DNA of 64,000 nt from Desulfosarcina alkanivorans (GCF_009688945.1 NZ_AP021874.1:3410001-3474000); one strand, 5' to 3'. Counted from the stretch's first letter, positions 18,158 to 28,675 are shown. Translations and numbers: made by a program. The notes: generated by a model not told the origin, from the letters alone.

Positions 18158-20231
18158 CTTCCCGAACGGCCTTGTGGCTGAGGCGGATCTTGCCATCCTT
18201 GGAAATTTCCAGGACCTTGACTTTCAGCATGTCCCCTTCTTTGACCACATCGGTCACCTTGCCGACCCGGTGGTTGGCCAGCTGGCTGATATGCACCAGG
18301 CCGTCGGTACCGGGAACAATCTGAACGAAGGCGCCGAAATCGGTGGTCTTGACCACCCTTCCTTCGTAGATGGCCCCCACCTCGGGCTCCATGGTCAAGG
18401 TTTCCACCTGCAGGCGGGCGGCCTCACCGTCTTCGGCAGAAGTGGCGGCAATCTTCACCAGACCACTGTCGTCGATCTCGATCTTGGTGTTGGTTTCGCT
18501 CTGAATAGCCCGGATCACCTTGCCCCCTGGGCCGATAATGTCTCGAATTTTATCCGGGTTGATCTTGATGGAGATGATCTTGGGGGCAAAGGGAGAGATC
18601 TCCTCGCGGGGGACGGCCAGGGCCTGGAGCATCTTGTCCAGAATGTGCAGCCGGCCCGCCTTGGCCTGGTCCAGCGCCCGCTCCATGATGTCCCGGGAAA
18701 GTTCGTGGATCTTGATGTCCATCTGGAGGGCGGTGATGCCCTCGGCCGTACCGGTCACCTTGAAATCCATGTCGCCGGTATGGTCTTCATCGCCGAGGAT
18801 GTCGGACAGAATCACCACCTGGTCGCCTTCTTTGACCAGCCCCATGGCAATTCCGGATACCGGCGCCTTGATGGGCACGCCGCCGTCCATCATCGCCAGT
18901 GCACCGGAGCAGACGGTTCCCATGGATGATGAGCCGTTGGATTCCAGCACCTCGGAGACGATGCGGATCGTGTAGTCGAAATCTTCCTTGTCCGGCAGAA
19001 CCCGTTCCAGAGCCCGGGTGGACAGTCCGCCATGGCCGATGTCCCGCCGGCTGGGCGACCCCACCCGCTTGACCTCGCCCACCGAATAGGGGGGGAAATT
19101 GTAGTGCAGCATGAAGGGGCGGTTCTCTTCACCGCTGAGGGTTTCCACCCGCTGTTCATCGCCACCTGAACCCAGTGTCAGAATGCCGAGCACCTGGGTC
19201 TCGCCGCGGGTGAACAAGGCACTGCCATGGGGCCGGGGCAGCACCCCGACCTCACAGGTGATGGGGCGGATTTCATCGAATCGGCGGTTGTCGATACGGC
19301 GGCCTTCTTTGAGAATCATGTCCCGGCAGATCTGCTTCTGGAGACCACCGAGGATGGCGCCGATTTCACCGTGCCGGTCTGCCATCTCTTCGCCCAATGA
19401 TTCCACCACCTGGGATTTGACCGTACGTACGGCCTCGTACCGCTTCATTTTCTCGGGTATGGTCAGCGCCTCACGCAACGGTGCGGTGGCCTTTTCCTGG
19501 ACCATCTCGACCAGGGCCGGGTCTTTCTCCGGCGGGGTAAAAACCCGCTTGGGTTTGCCGATCTCCGCCTTGAGCTGTTCCTGGATGTCGATGATGGGCT
19601 GAATGGCCTTGTGGCCGAAAAAAATGGCCTCCAGCATGTCTGCTTCACCCACCACGTCACCGCCGCCCTCCACCATGACCACACCGGTGCGGGACCCGGC
19701 GATGATGATGTTGATGTCGCTTTCCGCCGCCTGTGAAATAGTGGGGTTGGCGACAAATTCGCCGTCGATGCGTCCCACACGGACACTGGCGATGGGGCCG
19801 GCGAAGGGAATGTCCGATATTTCCAGGGCGGCCGATGCGCCCACCAGGGCCAGCATGTCCGCATCATTCTCCTGGTCCATGGAGAGCACGGTGGCGATGA
19901 CCTGGGTCTCGAAGCGGTATGCCTTGGGAAAGAGGGGCCGAATCGGCCTGTCGATCAGGCGGGCGGTGAGGGTCTCCTTTTCGCTGGGGCGCCCGATCTC
20001 CCGCCGAAAGTAATTTCCCGGGATGCGGCCGGCCGCGTAAATTTTTTCCTGGTATTCCACCGAAAGGGGCAGGAAATCGATATCCCTCTCGCTATTGGCG
20101 GAAACCGCCGTTACCAGGACCATTGTATCGCCGTATTGAACCACAACGGACCCGGACGCCTGCTTGGCGACTTTACCCGCCTGGATGCTGAGGGTGTTGC
20201 CCCCCACATCCGCCTTGAATGTATACTCCAT
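18132..20231 (-). CDS. pnp: Polynucleotide phosphorylase
   Basis: PNPase, 699 residues, the phosphorolytic 3'-5' exoribonuclease of the RNA degradosome. It has two RNase PH domains (about 10-145 and 310-460) separated by an all-helical domain, then a KH domain ([16 protein letters not shown], about 550-610) and an S1 domain ([20 protein letters not shown], about 620-690). The second PH core keeps the phosphate-binding SSMGTVCSG region and the acidic [15 protein letters not shown] motif. It follows rpsO by about 200 nt, as in E. coli, where pnp controls its own message through a leader hairpin. A hairpin is also visible here (20398-20426). Confidence 0.98.
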   Translation of the reverse strand: MEYTFKADVGGNTLSIQAGKVAKQASGSVVVQYGDTMVLVTAVSANSERDIDFLPLSVEYQEKIYAAGRIPGNYFRREIGRPSEKETLTARLIDRPIRPLFPKAYRFETQVIATVLSMDQENDADMLALVGASAALEISDIPFAGPIASVRVGRIDGEFVANPTISQAAESDINIIIAGSRTGVVMVEGGGDVVGEADMLEAIFFGHKAIQPIIDIQEQLKAEIGKPKRVFTPPEKDPALVEMVQEKATAPLREALTIPEKMKRYEAVRTVKSQVVESLGEEMADRHGEIGAILGGLQKQICRDMILKEGRRIDNRRFDEIRPITCEVGVLPRPHGSALFTRGETQVLGILTLGSGGDEQRVETLSGEENRPFMLHYNFPPYSVGEVKRVGSPSRRDIGHGGLSTRALERVLPDKEDFDYTIRIVSEVLESNGSSSMGTVCSGALAMMDGGVPIKAPVSGIAMGLVKEGDQVVILSDILGDEDHTGDMDFKVTGTAEGITALQMDIKIHELSRDIMERALDQAKAGRLHILDKMLQALAVPREEISPFAPKIISIKINPDKIRDIIGPGGKVIRAIQSETNTKIEIDDSGLVKIAATSAEDGEAARLQVETLTMEPEVGAIYEGRVVKTTDFGAFVQIVPGTDGLVHISQLANHRVGKVTDVVKEGDMLKVKVLEISKDGKIRLSHKAVREDEQKTDGQ

Positions 20232-20397
20232 TAGAATTCCTTTTCATGGTATGATTGCGGCAAGGGCCGGAACGATCTGCCCGTTGCCTGTAAATTGCCG
20301 GTGGGCATGCCGTTTGAACGCCTGACGGCCAAAGTGGGCGGTTGGTCTGTCCCTCAAAAGGAAAGTCGGCAGCCGCGTTCGTGAATACCGGCAATGG

Positions 20398-20426
20398 GGA
20401 AACGGCGACACCGGGTTGCCGTTTCC
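20398..20426. repeat. Hairpin between rpsO and pnp
   Basis: A perfect 9-base-pair inverted repeat (GGAAACGGC and GCCGTTTCC, loop of 11 bases) lies 8 bases after the rpsO stop in the rpsO-pnp gap. It has no trailing T-run. Its place matches where E. coli carries an RNase III-cleaved pnp leader stem, so an RNA-processing role is plausible but unproven. Confidence 0.45.
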
Positions 20427-20434
20427 GGATCACC

Positions 20435-20704
20435 TTAGCGCCGCAGACCAAGGGTTTCAATAATCGAACGGTATCGCTGGACATCGTTGCTTTTGACGTA
20501 ATTGAGCAATCTGCGGCGTTTGCCGACCAGCATCAGCAAACCTCGACGGGAGTGATGATCTTTCTTATGCACTTTCAAATGCTCGGTCAGATAGGTAATC
20601 CGATGGGTAAGAAGACCAATCTGGACTTCCGGGGATCCGGTATCGGAATCATGCTTTTTGTATTTTTCAATCAGTTCTTTTTTGGTTTCTGCTGTATACG
20701 CCAA
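20435..20704 (-). CDS. rpsO: 30S ribosomal protein S15
   Basis: S15, 89 residues, binds the central domain of 16S rRNA early in 30S assembly. The protein carries the family core ([16 protein letters not shown] and [20 protein letters not shown]) and the usual length. The start codon is TTG, with an AAGGAGGA ribosome site 7-8 nt upstream and no closer ATG. Gene order truB - rpsO - pnp is the classic bacterial arrangement. S15 represses its own translation in several bacteria, and the rare TTG start might contribute to that. Confidence 0.98.
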   Translation of the reverse strand: MAYTAETKKELIEKYKKHDSDTGSPEVQIGLLTHRITYLTEHLKVHKKDHHSRRGLLMLVGKRRRLLNYVKSNDVQRYRSIIETLGLRR

Positions 20705-20836
20705 TGTTTCGTCCTCCTTAAAATGGTTGCTGACTACCTGTTTGCTTTTAGTCTTGGTTTCAACCGAACGGCCGCAGCCAGGCCGAAGGTTTCGTTAATC
20801 ATCTTTTGCCGATCCACGACCTTATCGTTATCACCT

Positions 20837-21748
20837 TTACCTCGAAAAAACACAACAATAATTATAACTGCGTGTTTCCGGCGATTCGGTCAAAACGGCA
20901 ATCAACCGGCCGCCGGCATCGACCACCTTGAAGGCCCCCTTATCCGATACCCGGGGTGAATCCGGGATATCCGCCGCCGACAGCTTCACCCCGTTTTGAA
21001 TTTTTAAAGCCAGTGCGCCATCGGCAACCGCAGCCGGCATGAATGGCAGCGCCGCGCTCATGGGAATCATCGCTTCATGAAGACGGCCTTGATCCCTGAA
21101 TGCCGCCAGTTCATCCAGGCCAACGGCGGCATGGATGGAAAATCCGCAACTGGCCGTCCGGCGAAGCCGCCTGAGATGTCCGCCGCAGCCCAGTTCGCGA
21201 CCGATGTCGGCACACAGGGTGCGCACATAGGTTCCGGATGAACAGGACACCGAGAAGCGGACCGCCGGCAGGTTCACGTCGAGAATGTCCAGGCGGTGAA
21301 TCCGTATCGGCCGGGCGGGCTTTTCCACGGCCTCTCCGCGGCGTGCCAGTTTATAAAGCGGCGTACCCTGGTGCTTCAAGGCCGAGTATACCGGCGGGAC
21401 CTGGGTGGTGGCGCCCACGAAACGCGCCGCGGCTTCCCGGATCTGTTCCACGGACAGCCGGTCCACCGGGTGCCGTTCGATGACGGTTCCCGTCGCGTCC
21501 TGCGTGTCCGTCACCCGGCCCAGAACCATTTCCGCCTCGTAGGCCTTGTCGCCCTCGAGAAAAAAACGGGACAGCCGGGTCGCCCGGTTGAGGCAGCAAA
21601 TCAGGACACCGGTGGCAAACGGATCCAGCGTCCCGGTATGGCCGACTTTATTGGCCCCGAAGAGGCCCTTGACCCGCGCAACGACGCCTGCTGACGAAAG
21701 TCCCTCGGGTTTGTCCACCACGACAATGCCGTCTAATTCAGTTGGCAT
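20837..21748 (-). CDS. truB: tRNA pseudouridine(55) synthase
   Basis: TruB, 303 residues, makes pseudouridine 55 in the T-loop of tRNA. The catalytic Asp is in KVGHTGTLDPFATGVL (about residues 32-47). The conserved substrate-binding YVRTLCADIG and the C-terminal domain are present. The ATG at 21748 is preferred over an in-frame TTG three codons earlier. The start lies inside the end of the nrnA gene (16-nt overlap), indicating coupled translation. Confidence 0.96.
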   Translation of the reverse strand: MPTELDGIVVVDKPEGLSSAGVVARVKGLFGANKVGHTGTLDPFATGVLICCLNRATRLSRFFLEGDKAYEAEMVLGRVTDTQDATGTVIERHPVDRLSVEQIREAAARFVGATTQVPPVYSALKHQGTPLYKLARRGEAVEKPARPIRIHRLDILDVNLPAVRFSVSCSSGTYVRTLCADIGRELGCGGHLRRLRRTASCGFSIHAAVGLDELAAFRDQGRLHEAMIPMSAALPFMPAAVADGALALKIQNGVKLSAADIPDSPRVSDKGAFKVVDAGGRLIAVLTESPETRSYNYCCVFSR

Positions 21749-22731
21749 GTCTCGCAAAAACCGTCGGACAGGCTAAAAATGGTTCGTTTCAATTCCAACA
21801 GGCTGGACTCCATTGAAAAACCGGCGGCTCCGGCATGCCCGCCGCCGCCAAAACCCATTGCAATCCGGGAAACATCCACGCTGCCGTCCGACCGCAGGCT
21901 CACATGAAACCGCTTTCGGTCGTCCGTCGCGCCGCTGCCACCTTCCAATTCATGGATCAGGGCGGCCATCTTCACATCCTGAATCCGCCGGGCATAGTTG
22001 ATCAGTCCGTCGGCATCCTCGGGTTGGGTGCCGGTGTCCGCCAGCATCTCCCGGGTAACCGTCATGATGGAAAGCTGCCCGTTGTTGGATATCTCGATGG
22101 AGTCCAGTGCAAGGTTGAGCAGTTTGATCCGCCCGAGTGAATAGGTGCCATATACATGCTGGGCCACCTGAGACGGCTTCACCCCCGCTGCGACCATGGT
22201 TTCGCAGATGGAAAAGGCCGCCTGGTTGGTATTGGAAAAACGGAAGGACCCCGTATCGGTCAAAATTCCGGTATAGATGGCCGTCGCCATGGCCGTGTCT
22301 ATTTCTATATCCATGCACTGGATCAGCCGGTACACAATTTCAGCCGTGGCGCAGGCGTCCACATCCACCAGTTGAAAGTGGCCGAATCGTGTGTTGGTGA
22401 TGTGGTGATCGATGTTGACGATGGCCGGTATGGTCCTGATGGCCTCGGCGATCGACCCGACACGGCTCAAGTCGCCGCAGTCCAGAATCACCGCCGTATC
22501 GAAGCGATTCAGGTCCGACAGGTGCTTCTGGATACGGGCCACCGAGGGCAAAAACCGGTAGACGGCGGGGATGGCACTCTCGTTGTAGAGCACCACTTCA
22601 CCACACCCCAGCTTTTCCAGTGCGATCCCCGTAGCCAGAAGGGCGCCGATGGCATCGCCGTCAGGATTGGAATGGGATGCCAGGAGAACGCGATCACTGT
22701 TCGCCAACTGTTGGATTATTTTTTTCATCAT
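21733..22731 (-). CDS. nrnA: DHH-family phosphoesterase, NrnA-like nanoRNase/pAp phosphatase
   Basis: A 332-residue DHH/DHHA1 phosphoesterase. DHH-domain motifs SHSNPDGDAIGA, ILDCGDLSR and NIDHHITN lie in the first 115 residues, and the DHHA1 signature GFGGGGHAGAAGFS near the C-terminus binds the substrate end. NrnA degrades very short RNA (2-5 nt) and dephosphorylates 3'-phosphoadenosine 5'-phosphate, which is a by-product of sulfur metabolism in many bacteria. The rbfA - nrnA - truB order is a common arrangement. The start overlaps the rbfA end by 38 nt. Confidence 0.95.
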   Translation of the reverse strand: MMKKIIQQLANSDRVLLASHSNPDGDAIGALLATGIALEKLGCGEVVLYNESAIPAVYRFLPSVARIQKHLSDLNRFDTAVILDCGDLSRVGSIAEAIRTIPAIVNIDHHITNTRFGHFQLVDVDACATAEIVYRLIQCMDIEIDTAMATAIYTGILTDTGSFRFSNTNQAAFSICETMVAAGVKPSQVAQHVYGTYSLGRIKLLNLALDSIEISNNGQLSIMTVTREMLADTGTQPEDADGLINYARRIQDVKMAALIHELEGGSGATDDRKRFHVSLRSDGSVDVSRIAMGFGGGGHAGAAGFSMESSLLELKRTIFSLSDGFCETCQLN

Positions 22732-23146
22732 CGGTTTGTATGGATTTCAGTACCCGGTTGATGTGGGCACCGTAGTCGAACGATGCATCATAGAAAAATT
22801 TCAAATCCGGCATGTACCGAAGGCCCAGTTCCCTGGCCAGTTCTCGTTTGATAAATCCCTTGGCGCTCTCAAATCCCGTCAACGCGGCGTGTTCGCCATC
22901 TGCGCCGCCGTGGGTGGCGAAGTAAACCTTGGCGATCCGCAGATCCCGGCTCATGCTCACCCCGGTAATGGTGGCTTGGGCGAGCCTTGGGTCGCTGATG
23001 CCGTTTTGGATCAGGCCGGCCAGTACTTTCTGCACCTGCCCGCCAACTCTTTCCGCTCGACTGAATGATCGGGTTACCACGATTGTCTCGCATTCGATCC
23101 GCTCTCCGGACCGTGAGGTGCCGATAAAACCGGGCGTTGCAGCCAT
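22694..23146 (-). CDS. rbfA: 30S ribosome-binding factor RbfA
   Basis: RbfA, 150 residues, a KH-like cold-shock factor needed for late 16S rRNA processing and 30S maturation. Typical segments are FSRAERVGGQVQKVLAGLIQ, ISDPRLAQATITGVSMSRDLRIAKVYF and RYMPDLKFFYDASFDYGAHIN. The ATG at 23146 shares its A with the stop of the preceding DUF503 gene (TGATG), and a GTG one codon earlier is also possible. The extra 15-20 residues before the usual RbfA start are a mild oddity. Confidence 0.95.
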   Translation of the reverse strand: MAATPGFIGTSRSGERIECETIVVTRSFSRAERVGGQVQKVLAGLIQNGISDPRLAQATITGVSMSRDLRIAKVYFATHGGADGEHAALTGFESAKGFIKRELARELGLRYMPDLKFFYDASFDYGAHINRVLKSIQTDDEKNNPTVGEQ

Positions 23147-23433
23147 CACAGGGAAATGATCTCCAACTGGGAGTCAATCATTTCCGCAAGCCCCAGGTCT
23201 TCGGCAAAGTTAAACATTTTGTCCAGTTTGGCATTGACCAACCGGCGATCGCTTCCCACCAGGCTGACACCGATGACGGCCCGCTGGTAAATGTCGTTGT
23301 CCGCCACCTCGGCCACCGATGCGTTGAAGTGATTTCGGATGCGGGCAACGATGGCCTTGACCACCTTTCGTTTTCCCTTCAGGGATCCGCACTGATGAAT
23401 CCTGAAAACCATGTGTCCGATGCCGACAACCAT
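23146..23433 (-). CDS. DUF503/YlxP-like protein
   Basis: A 95-residue protein of the DUF503 (YlxP) family, encoded between infB and rbfA in very many bacteria. The core HMVFRIHQCGSLKGKRKVVKAIVARIRNHFNASVAEVADND matches the family and spans its full length. The function is not settled. Its fixed place in the operon suggests a role in ribosome assembly or initiation. It overlaps rbfA by one base and lies 9 nt after infB. Confidence 0.93.
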   Translation of the reverse strand: MVVGIGHMVFRIHQCGSLKGKRKVVKAIVARIRNHFNASVAEVADNDIYQRAVIGVSLVGSDRRLVNAKLDKMFNFAEDLGLAEMIDSQLEIISL

Positions 23434-23442
23434 CGTAGGTTA

Positions 23443-26205
23443 TCACTCCACTTCCGGCCGGATCTCTTCCATGTAATAGTTCTCGATGACATCACCAACT
23501 TTGATGTCATTGAAATTCTCGATGCCGATGCCGCATTCGTATCCGGATTGGACTTCCTTGACGTCGTCTTTGAACCGGCGCAAGCTGCTGTTCTTTCCTT
23601 CGTAGGTGATAATGCCGTCGCGGACCAGTCGCATCAGCTGGCCCCGCTGGATCTTGCCATCGGTCACATAGCAGCCGGCAATGGTGCCGATCTTGGGCAC
23701 ATGAAACGTCTGGCGGACTTCGGCGCGGCCAAGAACCCGCTCCTCGTAAACCGACTCCATCATGCCAACGATGGCATCCTTGACCTCTTTGATGACATTG
23801 TAGATGACATTGTGGAAACGCATGTCCACATTCTCTTCGGCCGCCAGTTCCTGGACTTTGGCATTGGGCCTGACGTTGAACCCGATAATAATGGCATTGG
23901 AGACGGCGGCCAGGGAAATGTCCGACTCGGTAATGGTGCCGGTGGCCGCATGGACCACGTTGATGCTCACCTCGTCGTTGGAAAGCTTGACCAGGGAGTC
24001 TCTCAGGGCCTCGATGGAACCGTCGACGTCTGCCTTGATGATCAGGTTCAGGTCCTTGACCTCACCCTTCTGCATTTTTTCAAAAAGCCCCTCAAGACTG
24101 AGCCGGTTGGTCTTGGCCAATTCTTTGGAGCGCTGCTTCTGGGTACGGTGCTGACTCACCTGGCGGGCATCCTTCTCATCCGCCAGCGCCACCAGTTCAT
24201 CGCCCGCCATGGGCACACCGGAAAGGCCCACAATCTCCACGGGCATTGACGGACCGGCCGATTCGACCGTGCGGCTCAGATCATCCTGGAGCACACGGAT
24301 CTTGCCGTAGTGCATCCCGCAGACGATGGAGTCACCGGCGCGCAGGGTACCTTCCTGCACCAGCACGGTGGCCACAGGCCCGCGGCCTGAATCCAGCTTG
24401 GCCTCGACCACATGGCCGCTGGCCAGCTTGTCCGGGTTGGCCTTGAGTTCCAGTATTTCCGCCTGAAGGAGAATCATCTCCAGCAGTTCATCGATCCCGG
24501 AGCCTTCCTTGGCCGATACCATGACAAAAATAGCATCGCCGCCCCAGGCTTCCGACATCAGGCCGTGCTCGCTCAGCTCGCGTTGAACCCGATCCGGATC
24601 GGCACCTGGCTTGTCCATCTTGTTGACGGCCACGATGATCGGCACGCCCGAAGCCTTGGAGTGGTTGATCGCCTCCACGGTCTGGGGCATGACCCCATCA
24701 TCTGCGGCGACCACCAGCACCACGATATCGGTCACCTTGGCACCACGTGACCGCATGGCCGAAAAGGCCTCGTGCCCCGGGGTGTCGAGGAAGGCGATCA
24801 CGCCCTTTTCGGTCTCCACATGGTAGGCGCCGATATGCTGGGTAATGCCGCCGGCTTCGCCCTCCGTCACGCGGGTTTTGCGGATCACGTCAAGCAACGA
24901 CGTCTTGCCGTGGTCCACGTGGCCCATGATGGTGACCACCGGTGGTCTGGGGACCAGCTTGCCGGGATCGTCCTCCCCGGTTTTTTTCAGGATAACCTCT
25001 TCCTCGAAGGACGCCTTTTCAACTTCGTAATCGAATTCACCGGCCACCAGAACCGCCGTATCGTAGTCAATGGTCTGGTTCACTGTGGCCATGACCCCCA
25101 TCCCCATGAGTTTGACGATCATTTCGTTGGCCTTGATGCCCATGCGCTTGGCCAGTTCTGACAGCACGATGGTCTCATCAACCTTCACCCGGCGCTTGAT
25201 GGCCTTGGCCGTGGTGATCTGGGTCTTCTGACCGGCCGGCATGGCCTTCATTTTGCCCTTCCGGCCTTTCCGCCCACGCATTTTCCCGCTGTAAAGCGCC
25301 GCGCCTTCAACAATCTCGCGTTTACGGAAGCCGCCTTTCTTTTTGCCATATCGATTCTCACCGGGTTCCGAGCCCTTTTTCCGCCATGCCTTCTTCTTAT
25401 CCTTGGCGGAAACGGAGGCATCGGTGGTCTGGGCAGACCGTGGCGGCGCCGGTTCGGTACGCCGTGCAGCGAGGGAGGAAACCGGGGGCGTGGTCGGCAG
25501 TTTGATGATCTTGGCCGGGGTGTCTTTCTTGCTTTTTTTGACCTTTGCCACTGGCGGTTTGGGGGCTTCTTCGGCTACCGGCGGTTCCGCCGGGGACGCC
25601 TCACCGACGGTCGAATCTTCATCGGTCGTCTCGGCAGGGGGGGCTGCCGCTTCAGTGACCGGCGGTTTTTCGTCTGCGGTGGGTGCATCCGGCTCCGGTG
25701 CCGCGGTGGTTTCCGGCTCGTTAGCGGGGGTCTCGACGGGCGCCACGGCCTCCGGCTCGGGTTCCTCCTTCACCGGCGGGACGTCTGGTTCTTTGGTCAC
25801 GGGCTTGGATATAATTTTGGCGGATTCGGCAGCTTTACGTTTCTTGACCACCGGTTTCTTTTCTGCCGGCGCGTCCACCTCTTCCGCTGCAGGGGCCGGT
25901 TTTTCCGCTTCGGTCGGGGGGGATTCGGGTTCTTGCGCCGAAACGGCCTTGGTCTCGGCGGTTTCCGCCTTCTGGGGCGTTGCCACCTTGCGCCGCCGGA
26001 TCACGGTGGGCCGCACACGCTTCTCCTCGAGCTGATCGTCCTTTTCTTCTCCGAAAAGCGAGGATTTGACCTTCGCTACCACATCTTCGTCCAGAGAACT
26101 CATATGGCTGCTGACGTCGATATCAAGGTCCCGGATCCTGTCCAAGAGTTCCCTGTTCGTCATATTAAGATCTCTGGCAAACTCATATACTCTGATTTTT
26201 GCCAT
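23443..26205 (-). CDS. infB: Translation initiation factor IF-2
   Basis: IF-2, 920 residues, the GTPase that delivers fMet-tRNA to the 30S subunit and promotes subunit joining. An IF2_N domain ([20 protein letters not shown]) comes first, then a very long Pro/Ala/Glu/Lys linker (about 55-300), a second IF2_N-like domain (about 330-385), the G domain with [20 protein letters not shown] and NKMDKPGAD, and the C-terminal domains that bind fMet-tRNA. The length is at the upper end of the bacterial range because of the linker. The gene lies between nusA (70 nt upstream) and DUF503. Confidence 0.98.
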   Translation of the reverse strand: MAKIRVYEFARDLNMTNRELLDRIRDLDIDVSSHMSSLDEDVVAKVKSSLFGEEKDDQLEEKRVRPTVIRRRKVATPQKAETAETKAVSAQEPESPPTEAEKPAPAAEEVDAPAEKKPVVKKRKAAESAKIISKPVTKEPDVPPVKEEPEPEAVAPVETPANEPETTAAPEPDAPTADEKPPVTEAAAPPAETTDEDSTVGEASPAEPPVAEEAPKPPVAKVKKSKKDTPAKIIKLPTTPPVSSLAARRTEPAPPRSAQTTDASVSAKDKKKAWRKKGSEPGENRYGKKKGGFRKREIVEGAALYSGKMRGRKGRKGKMKAMPAGQKTQITTAKAIKRRVKVDETIVLSELAKRMGIKANEMIVKLMGMGVMATVNQTIDYDTAVLVAGEFDYEVEKASFEEEVILKKTGEDDPGKLVPRPPVVTIMGHVDHGKTSLLDVIRKTRVTEGEAGGITQHIGAYHVETEKGVIAFLDTPGHEAFSAMRSRGAKVTDIVVLVVAADDGVMPQTVEAINHSKASGVPIIVAVNKMDKPGADPDRVQRELSEHGLMSEAWGGDAIFVMVSAKEGSGIDELLEMILLQAEILELKANPDKLASGHVVEAKLDSGRGPVATVLVQEGTLRAGDSIVCGMHYGKIRVLQDDLSRTVESAGPSMPVEIVGLSGVPMAGDELVALADEKDARQVSQHRTQKQRSKELAKTNRLSLEGLFEKMQKGEVKDLNLIIKADVDGSIEALRDSLVKLSNDEVSINVVHAATGTITESDISLAAVSNAIIIGFNVRPNAKVQELAAEENVDMRFHNVIYNVIKEVKDAIVGMMESVYEERVLGRAEVRQTFHVPKIGTIAGCYVTDGKIQRGQLMRLVRDGIITYEGKNSSLRRFKDDVKEVQSGYECGIGIENFNDIKVGDVIENYYMEEIRPEVE

Positions 26206-26275
26206 CCATTCCCCCCCAATATCGTTTTGTAGGCATTTTTCACTCGGGTTGCCGTTTCAGCCGAGTCCTGAACCG

Positions 26276-27688
26276 CTACTGCGCCTCTTCCGAAGTTTCG
26301 GCGTCGGACGCCGTCTCCTCACCGGGTTCATCGGCCGGTGTTTCAGCCGGTGCTTCAGCCGGCACCACTTCATCTTCTGCTTGTACCGCGGCCGCTTCTT
26401 CGGCAGCGCGGGCCGCATCCTCCAAACGCCGGGCCTCGGCAGCCTCGGCGGCTTCAATGGCATACGTTCTTGCGTTTTCGATCAACGCCACGGCTTTTTC
26501 CTGCCCGATGCCCCGAATCTCAACCAGTTCTTCGACGGTAGAGTCGGCCAATTCTTCAGCGGAATAGATACCCTTTTCAAAAAAAGCATCTGCCAGACCT
26601 TCGCCGACCCCGGGAACATTGACCAGTGATTCGTAGCCGATCTTCATCATTTCATCGTATTTGGATTCGGAATTGACGTCCAGGTGCCATCCGGTGAGCT
26701 TGGAGGCCAGACGCACGTTCTGTCCCCGTTTGCCGATAGCGACGGAAAGGAATTCATCGGGGACGATGACTTCCATGGCATTGTTTTCTTCGTCGATAAT
26801 CACCCTGGAGATTTCGGCCGGCGCCAGTGCATTGCACACATACTTGGCCGCATCCACGTGCCAGGTGATGATATCAATCTTTTCACCCCGGAGTTCCTGA
26901 ACCACGTTCTGCACCCGACTGCCCTTCATTCCCACGCAGGCACCCACCGGATCGATGTCCGAGTCGTGGGAGGAAACGGCGAATTTGGCCCTGCTTCCCG
27001 GCTCCCGGGCGGCCCCTTTGACCTCAACAATACCCTCGCTGATTTCAGGCACCTCGGTCTTGAACAGGTTGATCAGCAGTTCGGGATGGGTTCGTGAGAG
27101 CACAATCTGCGGACCGCGGGTGTCGTAGAGCACATCGAAAATCAGCGCCCGGATCCGATCACCCCGTCGGTAATTTTCACGGGGAATCTGTTCACGGGTC
27201 GGCAGGATGGCTTCGGTCGTTCCCAGGTTGACGATGATGTTGCCCCGGTCCACCCGCTGGACGATACCGTTGATCACTTCACCCTTGCGGTCAATATAAC
27301 TGGAGTACACCGCATCCCGCTCCGCGTCTTTCATCTTCTGAATGATCACCTGTTTGGCCGATTGGGCGGCAATCCGGCCAAAAGTGGAGGTGTCCATTTT
27401 GGTTCCGAGACTGTCGCCGACCTCGCATTCTGGATCCAGTTTACGCCCTTCATCCATACTGATCTGCAGATCCGGCTCGGTCACCTCTGCCACCACCTCT
27501 TTAAACTGGAAAACCTCGATCTCTCCCGTGTCGGGACTATACTGCGCCTCGATGTCGACCTTACTGCCAAATTTCTTTCTGGCAGCGGAACGCAATGCCT
27601 CTTCCAAGGCACGGATCAGAATTTCAACATCAATGCCCTTGTCCCTGCTTACCTGTTCCACCACACGTTTGATATCTGCTATAAACAT
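26276..27688 (-). CDS. nusA: Transcription termination/antitermination factor NusA
   Basis: NusA, 470 residues, binds RNA polymerase and modulates pausing, termination and antitermination. It has an N-terminal polymerase-binding domain (1-125), S1 (about 135-200), two KH domains (about 230-345, with GACVGMKGSRVQNVV and VAIGKRGQNVRLAS), then one helix-hairpin-helix repeat (about 355-420, LVNVPGVGEGLADAF / LVEIRGIGQEKAV). The last 60 residues are Ala/Glu-rich and acidic, a tail absent from short NusA forms. Its ATG shares one base with the rimP stop (TGATG). Confidence 0.98.
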   Translation of the reverse strand: MFIADIKRVVEQVSRDKGIDVEILIRALEEALRSAARKKFGSKVDIEAQYSPDTGEIEVFQFKEVVAEVTEPDLQISMDEGRKLDPECEVGDSLGTKMDTSTFGRIAAQSAKQVIIQKMKDAERDAVYSSYIDRKGEVINGIVQRVDRGNIIVNLGTTEAILPTREQIPRENYRRGDRIRALIFDVLYDTRGPQIVLSRTHPELLINLFKTEVPEISEGIVEVKGAAREPGSRAKFAVSSHDSDIDPVGACVGMKGSRVQNVVQELRGEKIDIITWHVDAAKYVCNALAPAEISRVIIDEENNAMEVIVPDEFLSVAIGKRGQNVRLASKLTGWHLDVNSESKYDEMMKIGYESLVNVPGVGEGLADAFFEKGIYSAEELADSTVEELVEIRGIGQEKAVALIENARTYAIEAAEAAEARRLEDAARAAEEAAAVQAEDEVVPAEAPAETPADEPGEETASDAETSEEAQ

Positions 27689-28236
27689 CAGCGTTCTCCG
27701 TTATAATTGATCAGCCGTGCCCGTGTAATATCGTTAAAATTAAGACTGACCGTCTCGTTATCCACCTGAATCTGGATCGTTTCATCGACCACTCCGGCCA
27801 GCACGCCGGTAAAATTTTTCCGGCCGTTGATGTCGGTGTTCAGACGGATTTTCGCCCGATGGCCCGTAAAGCGGATAAAATCCTCAAGCTTCCCCACCGG
27901 CCGGTCAAGGCCCGGCGAAGAGACTTCCAACCGGTAAGGCGGCGCATCTTGCGTATGCACGTCCAAGATGTCTTCCAGTTGCCTGCTGATGTCGACACAG
28001 TCGTCCAGTGTCACGCCACCGGGTTTGTCCAGGTACAGACGCAGCGTCAACCCTCCCGGTTCACGCTGGTACTCGACATGGACCAACTCCATCCCTTCGG
28101 CACTGCAAAGGGGCTCAGCCAGGCGGCCAACCGTCTCGACAAAGGCCCGCTGCCGCGCCAGGGCCTGCGGGTCCGAGTGGCGGTGCGCCCCCCGCCCCCC
28201 CGGCATTCCTTTTCGTTTTACGCTGCGTTTCGCCAT
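27688..28236 (-). CDS. rimP: Ribosome maturation factor RimP
   Basis: RimP, 182 residues, needed for maturation of the 30S subunit. Family segments are GMELVHVEYQREPGGLTLRLYLDKPGGVTLDDCVDISRQL and LEVSSPGLDRPVGKLEDF, then the SH3-like C-terminal domain. I took the ATG at 28236 (MAKRSVKRKG), which has a GG-rich site upstream; an in-frame ATG 7 codons earlier is less likely. A basic 20-residue head precedes the usual core. It is the first protein gene of the rimP - nusA - infB run and lies about 160 nt after a tRNA-Gly gene. Confidence 0.95.
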   Translation of the reverse strand: MAKRSVKRKGMPGGRGAHRHSDPQALARQRAFVETVGRLAEPLCSAEGMELVHVEYQREPGGLTLRLYLDKPGGVTLDDCVDISRQLEDILDVHTQDAPPYRLEVSSPGLDRPVGKLEDFIRFTGHRAKIRLNTDINGRKNFTGVLAGVVDETIQIQVDNETVSLNFNDITRARLINYNGER

Positions 28237-28394
28237 GTTCCCACCGAACAAAAACAAAAACGGGCAAACAGCCCGTTTCCATGTTCAACTGATTATGGAT
28301 ACCGTCACTTACCAGTCCATAAAACCTACGTCCAGCGGAAAACCCGCGAATGTTCCGGACATCCCGATCGGAACTGACGAAAACGGACTTAAAA

Positions 28395-28470
28395 TGGAGC
28401 GGGCAACGAGATTCGAACTCGCGACACCAAGCTTGGGAAGCTTGTACTCTACCAACTGAGCTATGCCCGC
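28395..28470 (-). tRNA. tRNA-Gly (anticodon CCC)
   Basis: A complete cloverleaf reads on the minus strand. The 7-bp acceptor stem is GCGGGCA paired with TGCCCGC. The D-arm contains GCTCAGTTGGTAGAGT. The anticodon stem CAAGC/GCTTG encloses the loop TTCCCAA (anticodon CCC), and the T-arm contains GAGTTCGAATCTC. The discriminator is T and the 3' CCA is encoded in the genome (28395-28397). It reads GGG codons. It lies directly upstream of rimP on the same strand, as metY does in E. coli, and has its own TTGACA promoter candidate. Confidence 0.97.
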
Positions 28471-28484
28471 TCACCAAAGTACAC

Positions 28485-28513
28485 TAATTAAGGCAAAACA
28501 GAAGCCCTGTCAA
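28485..28513 (-). promoter_or_regulatory. Candidate sigma-70 promoter of tRNA-Gly/rimP operon
   Basis: On the minus strand a perfect TTGACA (28513-28508) is followed after 17 bases by TAATTA (28490-28485), a weak -10. The predicted start of transcription falls a few bases before the mature 5' end of the tRNA, as expected for a tRNA promoter. Confidence 0.42.
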
Positions 28514-28675
28514 TATCTTTCTATCCGGTACACATTGCGGGCGGCTGCATCTTCCGGGATGATGGCGTTGACTGGCGGGAATATGGGAGGAAACGGCATC
28601 CTGTTCGCACCGCAGAGCAACAAATGATTCCATGGGCACGGCCATCATCACGACAAACGGATATCCAGCCCCAGG

